NCBI RefSeq assembly: GCF_042649125.1
Contig: NZ_JBHRYQ010000001.1
Coordinates: forward strand, 2,914,001 to 2,978,000
Length of the DNA: 64,000 nt
Reading direction: 5' to 3'
Source of the DNA: Leadbetterella lacunae
GTDB lineage: Bacteria; Bacteroidota; Bacteroidia; Cytophagales; Spirosomataceae
The position numbers and the translations under genes were made by a program. Every line of letters starts with the position of its first letter. Within the stretch, counting starts at the first letter, position 1. A model generated the notes under the pieces. The model saw only the letters and a list, made by a program, of their open reading frames with translations, was not told where the DNA came from and ran no database searches. Of the stretch, positions 8,248-16,101 are shown piece after piece.

Positions 8248-9435
8248 TTATTCTAAGATTTCAGTAACCTGACCAGCACCTACTGTACGTCCACCTTCAC
8301 GAATCGCGAAACGAAGACCTTTATCCATTGCAATTGCATTGATAAGGTTTACAGTGATAGTAACGTTATCTCCTGGCATAATCATCTCAACGTTTTCAGG
8401 CAAGAAGATTTCTCCAGTTACGTCAGTTGTTCTGAAGTAGAACTGAGGACGGTATTTGTTAAAGAATGGAGTGTGACGTCCACCTTCTTCTTTCGAAAGT
8501 ACGTAAACCTCAGCTTTGAATTTCGTGTGAGGCTTAACAGAACCTGGCTTACAGATTACCATACCACGACGAATTGCTTCTTTTTCAATACCTCTTAAAA
8601 GTAAACCTACGTTATCACCAGCTTCTCCTCTGTCAAGGATCTTACGGAACATTTCCACACCAGTAACAGTAGATTTAAGGTTTTCAGCACCCATACCTAA
8701 GATATCAACAGGATCTCCTGAGTTGATAACTCCAGTTTCGATACGACCAGTAGCAACAGTACCACGACCTGTGATCGAGAATACGTCTTCAACAGGCATA
8801 AGGAAAGGCTTATCAGTAGCTCTAGCAGGTAGTGGAATGAATGTATCCACAGCTTCCATCAACTCTTCGATTTTAGCAACCCATGAAGCTTCTCCATTAA
8901 GACCACCTAATGCTGAACCTTGAATAACTGGGATGTTATCACCGTCAAATTTGTAGAACGAAAGAAGTTCTCTGATTTCCATTTCAACTAGTTCAAGAAG
9001 TTCTGGATCATCAACTAAGTCAACTTTGTTCATGAAAACTACTAGTTGAGGAACACCTACCTGACGAGCAAGAAGGATGTGCTCACGAGTTTGTGGCATC
9101 GGTCCATCAGTAGCAGCAACAACTATAATAGCACCGTCCATTTGGGCAGCACCAGTAACCATGTTCTTAACGTAATCGGCGTGACCAGGACAGTCAACGT
9201 GAGCGTAGTGACGGTTAGCTGTCTCATACTCAACGTGAGAAGTATTGATAGTAATACCTCTTTCTTTTTCCTCAGGTGCATTGTCAATTGAAGAGAAATC
9301 TCTCAATTTAGCAAGACCTTTTCCTGCAAGAACCGTTGTGATCGCTGCAGTCAATGTAGTTTTACCGTGATCGACGTGACCAATAGTACCAATGTTTACG
9401 TGAGGCTTACTACGGTCAAAATTTTCTTTTGCCAT
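8248..9435 (-). CDS. tuf: Elongation factor Tu
   Basis: 395 residues, the normal length. GTPase that delivers aminoacyl-tRNA to the ribosome. Seen: G1 motif GHVDHGKT at residues 19-26, the effector segment RGITINTSHVEYET, DCPGH (G3), NKVD (G4), and domains 2 and 3 ending in TVGAGQVTEILE. A -7 promoter box lies 25 bp upstream, and the tRNA-Tyr-Gly-Thr genes stand upstream in the same orientation, so tuf may be transcribed both from its own promoter and by readthrough from the tRNAs. Only one tuf copy is seen in the window. Confidence 0.99.
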   Translation of the reverse strand: MAKENFDRSKPHVNIGTIGHVDHGKTTLTAAITTVLAGKGLAKLRDFSSIDNAPEEKERGITINTSHVEYETANRHYAHVDCPGHADYVKNMVTGAAQMDGAIIVVAATDGPMPQTREHILLARQVGVPQLVVFMNKVDLVDDPELLELVEMEIRELLSFYKFDGDNIPVIQGSALGGLNGEASWVAKIEELMEAVDTFIPLPARATDKPFLMPVEDVFSITGRGTVATGRIETGVINSGDPVDILGMGAENLKSTVTGVEMFRKILDRGEAGDNVGLLLRGIEKEAIRRGMVICKPGSVKPHTKFKAEVYVLSKEEGGRHTPFFNKYRPQFYFRTTDVTGEIFLPENVEMIMPGDNVTITVNLINAIAMDKGLRFAIREGGRTVGAGQVTEILE

Positions 9436-9460
9436 TTTATTTGATAAAATTTATGTTGTT

Positions 9461-9468
9461 CAAAATTA
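9461..9468 (-). promoter_or_regulatory. Putative tuf -7 box
   Basis: Minus-strand TAATTTTG fits TAnnTTTG and lies between tRNA-Thr and the tuf start. A TTG lies upstream but closer than the usual 17-23 bp, so the -33 assignment is uncertain. Confidence 0.45.
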
Positions 9469-9535
9469 AAATTCCAATAAATCAATGTAGCCTTATTTTT
9501 CAGACTACGAAGCAATATTCCAATTTTTACAGAAG

Positions 9536-9607
<72 letters not shown>

Positions 9608-9625
9608 TAATGGAATTTTTTTTAG

Positions 9626-9698
9626 AGCGGGAGACCGGGCTCGAACCGGCCACCTATAGCTTGGAAGGCTATCGCTCTACCAAATGAGCTACTCCCGC
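9626..9698 (-). tRNA. tRNA-Gly (anticodon TCC)
   Basis: A 73-nt cloverleaf: acceptor GCGGGAG/CTCCCGC, anticodon stem ATAGC/GCTAT with loop CTTCCAA (anticodon TCC), and a TTCGA-type T-loop. Discriminator T, which fits Gly. Spaced 18 bp from tRNA-Thr. Confidence 0.96.
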
Positions 9699-9717
9699 TT
9701 TATACTTGCATTTTTTG

Positions 9718-9800
9718 TGGGGGCGGATGGATTCGAACCACCGTAAGCGTAAGCTAGCAGATTTACAGTCTGCCCCATTTGGCCACTCTGGTACACCCCC
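9718..9800 (-). tRNA. tRNA-Tyr (anticodon GTA)
   Basis: An 83-nt class II tRNA with a long variable arm. Acceptor GGGGGTG pairs with CGCCCCC (one T-G pair); anticodon stem GCAGA/TCTGC holds loop CTGTAAA with anticodon GTA; discriminator A. First tRNA of the cluster, about 40 bp after the -7 box at 9842-9849. Confidence 0.96.
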
Positions 9801-9841
9801 TTATTTGATATCAATGAACAAACCCTCTTCGAAAGGAGATG

Positions 9842-9873
9842 CAAAAGTAGAACGTTTTTTTTTAACCACAAAA
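9842..9873 (-). promoter_or_regulatory. Promoter of the tRNA-Tyr-Gly-Thr cluster
   Basis: On the minus strand a TTTTG element is followed after exactly 19 bp by TACTTTTG (TAnnTTTG). This is a near-ideal Bacteroidota -33/-7 promoter, placed about 40 bp before tRNA-Tyr. It may also feed tuf. Confidence 0.7.
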
Positions 9874-10079
9874 TATTGACTGAAAAAAAATGGAATATTT
9901 TATTGTCATCAACAAAGATTGTTAAAAACGAGTCTAAAAACCGCCAGAAAGTCGCATTTTAATTACTTAGACGAAGATATTTTTTTTTAAAAATATTTTT
10001 TCTCGTTAATTTTTTTTTGTTCCAATGCCTAAATGTTAACAAGTTTGAATTACCATAGTAAAAGATATGTATCACAAAA
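9874..10079. other. AT-rich intergenic stretch with no recognised feature
   Basis: Between the tRNA promoter and the terminator of the outer-membrane protein gene the sequence is A/T-run rich. I see no open frame, tRNA or clear dyad here. Confidence 0.5.
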
Positions 10080-10142
10080 AAACACGTTAAAGTTTAAGCA
10101 TCACTATTAACAATAGGTATATACAAAAACCTTAACGTGTTT
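10080..10142 (-). terminator. Long-loop hairpin terminator after the outer-membrane barrel gene
   Basis: Minus-strand AAACACGTTAA pairs perfectly with TTAACGTGTTT over 11 bp and runs into a T tract. The intervening loop of about 40 nt is unusually long for an intrinsic terminator. Confidence 0.55.
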
Positions 10143-10165
10143 AAAATTATTTTCCTTCCTTACAT

Positions 10166-11221
10166 TTATAGTCTCAACCCCACACTGAATGCTTGTAGGT
10201 CTTTGGCATAAACCTGATTGTCTTTAAACAATTTATTTAAATCATATCTCATAAAAAACGTAAGCCCATTTCTTTTACCAAACTCTGTAGTTAAGCCATA
10301 GATAACATCATTGAATCCAAAATCTCCTTTTACTTTATTTTTACCTCCAGACACATACTTTTCCTTTGAATAGCCCCCTACACGATATCCCACATATCCG
10401 CCAAAACCTAGTTTGAATTTATCTTCTTTAAACCCTAAATTAAGCATTAAAGGCAAGTTAATATAAGGCATCACAAGTTTTGATTTTTGGGTTGGCTTAG
10501 TATTATCTACAAATGACACTTGTTTTCCATCATAAACAGCCAAGTTACTATTCTCAAGCATGAAGTTATACCAGGCTATCTCGGGTCCGTAACTAAACGC
10601 TAAGTCTACTTTATCCCCTTTAACCAAAGTTGCATTTTTTCTAAATGACAATGCAACGTATCTCGACCTGAAGTCTCTTAGGTTATATTGCATATTGGGT
10701 TGTGCTGGAGTACCATTCACAAAGTTGTTTATTCCAAAATAAATGGCGAAGTCGCTTCTAGGAAAAAACTTCTTTTCCTTTTTAGGTTTAGGATTTTGAT
10801 AGTTTTCGTAGTTTCCATCTTCGTCTTCTTCTTCAAATGATTCTATTCGCTCTTCTTTTTCAATTTGAGTCTCTCTGATGGTAGTATCTTGAACTGCCAC
10901 AGCCCTTTCTCTAGTCACTATTTTAATTCTTGACCCCTCCTGTGAAACCACAAGTACAGTATCAGACTTTGAGCCGTTAGCACCTTTGGTAACTAACACA
11001 ATCGCCTTTTCTCTTTCAGAAGAGTCTACCCCTACTGCTTTAAGTATATTATTGAGGTTCAATATCTTAGGCAACTCTATCGTTTTATTAGAATTTTCTA
11101 TAACCTTGACTTTCGTATTTGAAGTCTTATCGTTAAACTCAATAATGGTCGTATCGCTTTCATATTTGGCTTCGGCTACGTGGTAGCTCAATAATCCAAT
11201 TAGTATAATTAACTTTTTCAT
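10166..11221 (-). CDS. Outer-membrane beta-barrel protein of the sigma/anti-sigma operon
   Basis: A 351-residue exported protein: signal peptide (residues 1 to about 18, ending AEA), a periplasmic N-terminal part (about 19-150) with an acidic segment rich in E/D around residues 127-140 followed by a lysine-rich stretch, then a C-terminal region of alternating strands (about 155-351) ending in aromatic/hydrophobic VGLRL, typical of PorT/OMP_b-brl barrels. It starts one base after the anti-sigma candidate stops, implying one transcript. Probably the surface-exposed partner or a target of that sigma system; exact role unknown. Confidence 0.72.
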   Translation of the reverse strand: MKKLIILIGLLSYHVAEAKYESDTTIIEFNDKTSNTKVKVIENSNKTIELPKILNLNNILKAVGVDSSEREKAIVLVTKGANGSKSDTVLVVSQEGSRIKIVTRERAVAVQDTTIRETQIEKEERIESFEEEDEDGNYENYQNPKPKKEKKFFPRSDFAIYFGINNFVNGTPAQPNMQYNLRDFRSRYVALSFRKNATLVKGDKVDLAFSYGPEIAWYNFMLENSNLAVYDGKQVSFVDNTKPTQKSKLVMPYINLPLMLNLGFKEDKFKLGFGGYVGYRVGGYSKEKYVSGGKNKVKGDFGFNDVIYGLTTEFGKRNGLTFFMRYDLNKLFKDNQVYAKDLQAFSVGLRL

Positions 11222-12136
11222 TTAGTTATTAATAATTTTCGTTTTAATCCAATTTAACTTTTGTTTGATTTGTCTCGATTCTGAAACTAGGAACCCATCT
11301 TCACTAAGAGCTAACTCTTCAATAGGCTTAAACCCAAGTTTACTAAAATCTACTTTTTCGCCTTTCTTTAGTTGCTTTACTTCCTTTAGCACTTTGGCTA
11401 CTAAAGAGACATCTTGCTCAAACACTATTCTGTCCGGGGCAGCGTAGTGGTCAAACTCACCGGGTGGTCTCGATAGCTCCGTAAATGTTGGAGTTTCGGC
11501 AGGAATGGGCGAGATAAGAATATAAGTATCGTCTATACTTCTTGGCTCGTAGGCAATCTGAACTTCTTCATAGCTTTGTTCAGTAAAATCAGAATTGCCA
11601 GAATTAGATTTGTTTTCTATAAATTCTATTGAATCATCAACATTAATATGTGAATACCTTTTTAGTTCTGCTAAGGCGTTATTATTTTCATTAATAGCCA
11701 AATTAGCCCCAAATGTGTTTTTATCTTTTGAAGAAGTGGGAGCTAATATTTTTACATTTGATGCCTCTATGGTTTCCTTCACTAAAGCTGAAGTCTCAGC
11801 CAATGAACTACTTTTTAAATATTTTTCATTATCCACATTTACAACTTCAGGAACTTGGTTAGCTGCTGATTTTTGAGTAGGGATATTTACAGACGCTAAC
11901 TCTGTAGGTTTAACGTCTGAAGTATCACTAAAATACCACCATCCTAAACCTAAGAATAGCAACATAGAAGCAGCCATGCTAAAGTATTTAAAGACAAATA
12001 TCCCAGCGGGCTTATGCTCTTTTTCTTCTAATTTACTTAAAAACTTTTGACGAGCTTCGCTTGAAGGTTGAACCTCAAAGTCACCCAATTTTGACAGAAA
12101 ATACTCGTCAACCTGATGTTTATTTTCTTTTCTCAT
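11222..12136 (-). CDS. Single-pass membrane protein, probable anti-sigma factor
   Basis: About 304 residues from the ATG at 12136; a second in-frame ATG at 12166 would add 10 residues and overlap the sigma gene more. Layout: a charged cytoplasmic N-terminus of about 50 residues, one transmembrane helix (roughly residues 52-68, ending GLGWWYF), then a long low-complexity periplasmic part. This is the usual layout of a Bacteroidota anti-sigma factor. It overlaps the 3' end of the ECF sigma gene by 17 bp, so translation is probably coupled. No zinc-binding HxxxCxxC motif is visible, so the assignment rests on topology and position. Confidence 0.62.
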   Translation of the reverse strand: MRKENKHQVDEYFLSKLGDFEVQPSSEARQKFLSKLEEKEHKPAGIFVFKYFSMAASMLLFLGLGWWYFSDTSDVKPTELASVNIPTQKSAANQVPEVVNVDNEKYLKSSSLAETSALVKETIEASNVKILAPTSSKDKNTFGANLAINENNNALAELKRYSHINVDDSIEFIENKSNSGNSDFTEQSYEEVQIAYEPRSIDDTYILISPIPAETPTFTELSRPPGEFDHYAAPDRIVFEQDVSLVAKVLKEVKQLKKGEKVDFSKLGFKPIEELALSEDGFLVSESRQIKQKLNWIKTKIINN

Positions 12137-12701
12137 TATATTTATTTTCAATATCTCTTTGTTCATTTTTCTTTAACTTTTCCTGTAAAATAGCCCTGGC
12201 CCTACTCAATTGAGACTTTGAGGTACCTTCCGAAATATTTAACATATTCCCTATTTCTGCATGACTATATCCCTCTATAGCGTATAAGTTAAATACTGTT
12301 TTGTAACCCACCGGCAACTCATTTATGATCTTCATCAACTCCTCTGCTTCAAAATCTTCAAGCGGACTTACGTCAGTTGGCAGCTGAACCATTTCATCAA
12401 TATCTACTTCAATCATTTTTTTACTTCTCAAAAACATCAAAGCTTCATTAACTACAATTCTTTTTACCCAACCTTCGAAACTCCCAGTAAAATTAAACTG
12501 TCCTATTTTCTCAAAAATTTTCATGATTGACTCCACCATTACGTCTTCGGCGGTCATCTTATCAGAGATGTATCGAAGACAAATGGCTAACAACTTACCA
12601 GAATACCCATCATAAAACGTCTGATACGCCTTACGATCTTTATTGGCTAAAGCTCGTGCTAGTTCGTACTCGGTTTTAAAAATTGGTAATATTTTAGTCA
12701 T
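12120..12701 (-). CDS. ECF-type RNA polymerase sigma factor
   Basis: About 193 residues from the ATG at 12701. The frame extends upstream to a TTG at 12731, but that TTG lies in a promoter-like TTTG element, so the ATG is preferred. Seen: region 2 (YDGYSGKLLAICLRYISDKMTAEDVMVESIMKIF, split into shorter conserved blocks), FEGWVKRIVVNEAL, and region 4 with the helix-turn-helix YSHAEIGNMLNISEGTSKSQLSRAR. These direct RNA polymerase to specific promoters. It heads a three-gene operon with the anti-sigma candidate and a barrel protein; the inducing signal is unknown. Confidence 0.92.
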   Translation of the reverse strand: MTKILPIFKTEYELARALANKDRKAYQTFYDGYSGKLLAICLRYISDKMTAEDVMVESIMKIFEKIGQFNFTGSFEGWVKRIVVNEALMFLRSKKMIEVDIDEMVQLPTDVSPLEDFEAEELMKIINELPVGYKTVFNLYAIEGYSHAEIGNMLNISEGTSKSQLSRARAILQEKLKKNEQRDIENKYNEKRK

Positions 12702-12751
12702 AAATTTCGGTTTCGAATAATAGATGCACAAAGATTATGTAATGGTTGCAT

Positions 12752-12759
12752 TATATTTG
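12752..12759 (+). promoter_or_regulatory. Putative -7 box for the Crp/Fnr gene
   Basis: TATATTTG matches TAnnTTTG and lies 24 bp upstream of the ATG at 12784. The only nearby TTG is too close, so the -33 half is weak. Confidence 0.5.
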
Positions 12760-12783
12760 CAAAATAAATAACATAATCCTAAT

Positions 12784-13362
12784 ATGTATACCGCTTTCGT
12801 AGAGTCGATAAAAACAATATACCCGATTTCAAAGGATCTTGAAAATCAATTGTTAAAAAGATTGAAGAAGTTTTCGGGTAAGGCTGGCGATATTATTATT
12901 AGAAGTGGCGAAGTGAATGACACCCTCTATTTTATAGATAAAGGTATGGTTAGGTCATTCTATTATAACGACGAAGGCAACTCCAAAAACGAAGTTACAG
13001 CTTGGTTTGTAGGAGAGTATGGATTTATTTATATACCTCACAGTTTTATTACACAAGGGCCATCGCTTGAGTCAGTAGAATTACTAGAAGACTGCGAAAT
13101 GGTTTCAATCTCTCACAGGAGTTTACACGAACTGTATAGCCTTTATCCAGAAGCAAACTTGATAGGAAGGGTACTTACAGAGATGTATTTAGTGATGTAC
13201 GACGATAGAGTGCGATTTTTGAGAATGATGAGTGCACAAAAAAGAAACGAGGTATTTCAAAACATGTTTCCGGAAATTTATGAGCGAGCACCCAAAAAAC
13301 ATATTGCTTCATTTTTAGGTTTAACACCCGAAACACTGAGCAGAGTACGTAAAAAGAGTTAA
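12784..13362 (+). CDS. Crp/Fnr-family transcriptional regulator
   Basis: A 192-residue protein with an N-terminal cyclic-nucleotide-binding (cNMP) beta-roll (about residues 25-125: GDIIIRSGEVNDTLYFIDKG is characteristic) and a short C-terminal segment with HIASFLGLTPETLSRVRKK, the recognition helix of the family. No cysteine cluster for a 4Fe-4S centre is seen, so it is not an FNR oxygen sensor. Bacteroidota carry many such regulators without known ligands. It lies upstream of trpCFB but each has its own promoter; a regulatory link is not shown. Confidence 0.9.
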   Translation: MYTAFVESIKTIYPISKDLENQLLKRLKKFSGKAGDIIIRSGEVNDTLYFIDKGMVRSFYYNDEGNSKNEVTAWFVGEYGFIYIPHSFITQGPSLESVELLEDCEMVSISHRSLHELYSLYPEANLIGRVLTEMYLVMYDDRVRFLRMMSAQKRNEVFQNMFPEIYERAPKKHIASFLGLTPETLSRVRKKS

Positions 13363-13397
13363 TATTAACAATAGCGAAATAAGGTTTCAAATTCCTA

Positions 13398-13405
13398 TAT
13401 ATTTG
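13398..13405 (+). promoter_or_regulatory. -7 box for trpC; decides the trpC start codon
   Basis: TATATTTG matches TAnnTTTG. Its last three bases are the TTG at 13403 that would otherwise be taken as the trpC start; a start codon cannot be inside the promoter, so translation must begin later, at the TTG at 13424. Confidence 0.55.
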
Positions 13406-13423
13406 CACAAAAAAGAAAGACCA

Positions 13424-14218
13424 TTGACTATTTTAGATAAAATCATAGCAAATAAAAGTATTGAGGTGGAAAGAGCAAAGCAAAGTATCAGCGAAGCTTC
13501 TTTGACAAAAAGTAAATACTTTGACCGTGTTTCAAATTCTTTGGCCAGAGCTCTAAAAAATCCAGAAGGCACAGGAATAATAGCCGAATACAAACGTAAA
13601 TCTCCCTCAAAAGGAGACATAAACATTGGTGCAGGAATATCCGAAACTACCATCGGGTATAGTGAAGCAGGTGCAGCAGGTATCAGTATTTTGACCGACA
13701 CTGTGTTTTTTGGTGGATTTAAAGAAGATTTAGAAATAGGAAGAGATAAAAATCCAAAAACGCCACTCCTCAGAAAAGACTTTATTATAGACCCTTACCA
13801 GCTTTTAGAAGCCAAAGCATGGGGAGCAGATGTGATATTGCTAATTGCAGCAAACCTAGAGTCGAAGCAAATTATGGATTTAAGTAAAAAAGCTCATGAA
13901 CTAGGCTTAGAGGTTCTACTGGAAGTACATGACAAAGCTGAAATAGACAAAAGCCCAATGGATTTTGTGGACATTGTAGGTGTAAATAACAGAAATCTAA
14001 AAAACTTTGCAGAAAACAATGTCAATGCCTCAATAGAACTCATCGAATTTATACCAAAAGATAAAGTTAAGATTTCGGAGAGCTGTATAAGCAAACCCGA
14101 AACCGTAATAGAACTAAGAAAAATAGGCTACCAAGGTTTTTTGATGGGAGAAAATTTCATGAAAACGATTAATCCAGCCGCGGCTTTGGCAGATTTTGTT
14201 TCAAAAATAAAAAGCTAA
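13424..14218 (+). CDS. trpC: Indole-3-glycerol phosphate synthase
   Basis: About 264 residues from the TTG at 13424, giving the family-typical start (M)TILDKIIANK; a purine-rich AAGAAAGA lies just upstream. The upstream TTG at 13403 is in the -7 box. Converts CdRP to indole-3-glycerol phosphate in tryptophan synthesis; TIM barrel. Seen: the catalytic-Lys segment AEYKRKSPSKGDI, the conserved LLRKDFIIDPYQL strand, GVNNRNLKNF, ISESCISKPE and a final GFLMGENFMK. It is followed 7 bp later by trpF. No in-frame ATG lies near the start, so a TTG start is likely real. Confidence 0.95.
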   Translation: MTILDKIIANKSIEVERAKQSISEASLTKSKYFDRVSNSLARALKNPEGTGIIAEYKRKSPSKGDINIGAGISETTIGYSEAGAAGISILTDTVFFGGFKEDLEIGRDKNPKTPLLRKDFIIDPYQLLEAKAWGADVILLIAANLESKQIMDLSKKAHELGLEVLLEVHDKAEIDKSPMDFVDIVGVNNRNLKNFAENNVNASIELIEFIPKDKVKISESCISKPETVIELRKIGYQGFLMGENFMKTINPAAALADFVSKIKS

Positions 14219-14225
14219 CCCTATC

Positions 14226-14861
14226 ATGGATAAAACCTTAGAAATAAAAGTCTGTGGCATGCGTAACACCCAAAACATATTGGAGGTGGCGGCATTGAAG
14301 CCCGACTATATGGGTTTTATTTTTTTTGAAAAATCTCCAAGAAATGTTACTGAAACAGCAAGTTTAGAAACTATACTTTCGCTTCCAAAAGAAATAAAAA
14401 AAGTAGGCGTTTTTGTGAATGAAAGCCTAGAAAATATAGTAAAAACGGTCAGAACATTTGGATTAAGTACCGTACAGTTACATGGTAACGAGAGCCCAGA
14501 TATTTGTAAAAGACTAAAAGTGTTAAAACTTGAAGTTTGGAAGGCGTTTTCGGTGGATCAAAACTTTGATTTTGAAACATGTAAATCCTACGAAAACACG
14601 GTAGACAGGTTTCTGTTTGACACAAAAGGTGATGGATATGGCGGACATGGAAAAACGTTTGATTGGAATATTTTAAAAAAATACAACCAACATGTGCCTT
14701 TTACGCTTGCGGGAGGCATTTCGTTAGAAAACCTCACTGACCTACAACTACTAGATGGCCTAAACATAACCGGAATAGACGTAAACAGTAAGTTTGAAAA
14801 TTCGCCTGGCGACAAAAACATTGAAAAACTACAGACTTTGTTTGAGAAAATAAAAGCCTGA
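14226..14861 (+). CDS. trpF: Phosphoribosylanthranilate isomerase
   Basis: 211 residues. Catalyses the Amadori rearrangement of phosphoribosylanthranilate to CdRP, the step just before TrpC. Seen: N-terminal IKVCGMRNTQNI with the catalytic Cys, GFIFFEKSPRNV, the VQLHGNE strand, FLFDTKGDGYGGHGKTFDW with the catalytic Asp, LAGGISLENL, and a closing GIDVNSKFENSPGDKN phosphate-binding loop. Lies between trpC (7 bp) and trpB (39 bp) on one strand. Confidence 0.97.
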   Translation: MDKTLEIKVCGMRNTQNILEVAALKPDYMGFIFFEKSPRNVTETASLETILSLPKEIKKVGVFVNESLENIVKTVRTFGLSTVQLHGNESPDICKRLKVLKLEVWKAFSVDQNFDFETCKSYENTVDRFLFDTKGDGYGGHGKTFDWNILKKYNQHVPFTLAGGISLENLTDLQLLDGLNITGIDVNSKFENSPGDKNIEKLQTLFEKIKA

Positions 14862-14900
14862 AATAAAAAATATAATTTTTAGATAAAGCATAAAGTCAAA

Positions 14901-16097
14901 ATGAAAGATTTAAAAGTGGATTCGTCATTTGCAGTAGATGAGAGAGGTTATTACGGGAACTTCGGAGGTGCGTTTATTCCGGAAATGCTATACCCAAATG
15001 TAGAGGAACTTCGTGAAAACTACCTTAAAATAATGCAAAGTCCCGACTTCATTGAAGAATTTGAAAGACTATTGAAAGACTACGTGGGCAGACCTACACC
15101 TTTGTTTTTTGCGGAAAGGTTATCAAAAAAATACAACACCCAGATATATCTAAAAAGAGAAGATCTTTGCCACACGGGGGCTCATAAAGTAAATAACACC
15201 TTAGGTCAAATTTTACTTGCAAAAAGACTAGGCAAAAACAAAATAGTAGCAGAAACTGGTGCTGGACAGCACGGTGTAGCCACAGCCACTATGTGTGCCT
15301 TGATGGGCTTGTCGTGCATAGTTTACATGGGCGAAATAGACATAGAACGTCAGGCTCCCAATGTAGCTCGTATGAAAATGCTGGGTGCAGAAGTAAGACC
15401 TGCAAAAAGCGGCTCAAAAACCCTAAAAGATGCTACAAATGAAGCAATGAGACATTGGATAAATAATCCGGTAGATACACATTATATCATTGGCTCAGTG
15501 GTAGGACCGCATCCATACCCCGACATGGTGGCTCGTTTTCAATCTGTAATTTCGGAGGAAATCAGAAAACAACTCTTTGAACAAACTTGCTCAGAAAACC
15601 CCGACTACGTGGTTGCTTGTGTAGGAGGCGGATCAAACGCTGCGGGCACATTCTTTCACTTTTTAGATGAACCTTCTGTAAAAATAATAGCAGCAGAAGC
15701 AGCAGGACACGGCGTTAAAACCGGAAAATCAGCAGCCACGACTTTCCTAGGCAAACCCGGAATTTTACATGGCAGCAAAAGCTTACTGATGCAAACTTTT
15801 GACGGACAAGTAGTGGAACCTCATTCTATATCTGCGGGTTTAGACTATCCGGGCATCGGACCGCTACATGCACATCTGTGGGAAACCAAAAGAGCCACGT
15901 TTTTTGGTATCACCGATGACGAATCTATTGAGGCGGGGTTTGAATTAACTAAGCTTGAGGGAATTATTCCTGCTATAGAGTCTAGTCATGCTTTGGCTGC
16001 AATCAAATATATCGGAGCAAAACCAAACGAAACCATCGTAATAGGACTGTCAGGCAGAGGCGACAAAGATTTGGCAACCTACATGAAATACCTCTAA
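14901..16097 (+). CDS. trpB: Tryptophan synthase beta subunit
   Basis: 398 residues, a standard TrpB1. PLP enzyme joining indole and serine to tryptophan. Seen: GNFGGAFIPEML near residues 19-30, HTGAHKVNN with the PLP Lys at residue 96, GAGQHGVATA, the phosphate-binding GGGSNAAGTF, and HALAAIKY toward the end. Normally paired with TrpA, which releases indole, but no trpA follows: trpB ends at 16097 and a convergent hydrolase gene begins 5 bp later. Either trpA is elsewhere or this TrpB uses free indole. Confidence 0.98.
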   Translation: MKDLKVDSSFAVDERGYYGNFGGAFIPEMLYPNVEELRENYLKIMQSPDFIEEFERLLKDYVGRPTPLFFAERLSKKYNTQIYLKREDLCHTGAHKVNNTLGQILLAKRLGKNKIVAETGAGQHGVATATMCALMGLSCIVYMGEIDIERQAPNVARMKMLGAEVRPAKSGSKTLKDATNEAMRHWINNPVDTHYIIGSVVGPHPYPDMVARFQSVISEEIRKQLFEQTCSENPDYVVACVGGGSNAAGTFFHFLDEPSVKIIAAEAAGHGVKTGKSAATTFLGKPGILHGSKSLLMQTFDGQVVEPHSISAGLDYPGIGPLHAHLWETKRATFFGITDDESIEAGFELTKLEGIIPAIESSHALAAIKYIGAKPNETIVIGLSGRGDKDLATYMKYL

Positions 16098-16101
16098 TGC
16101 T

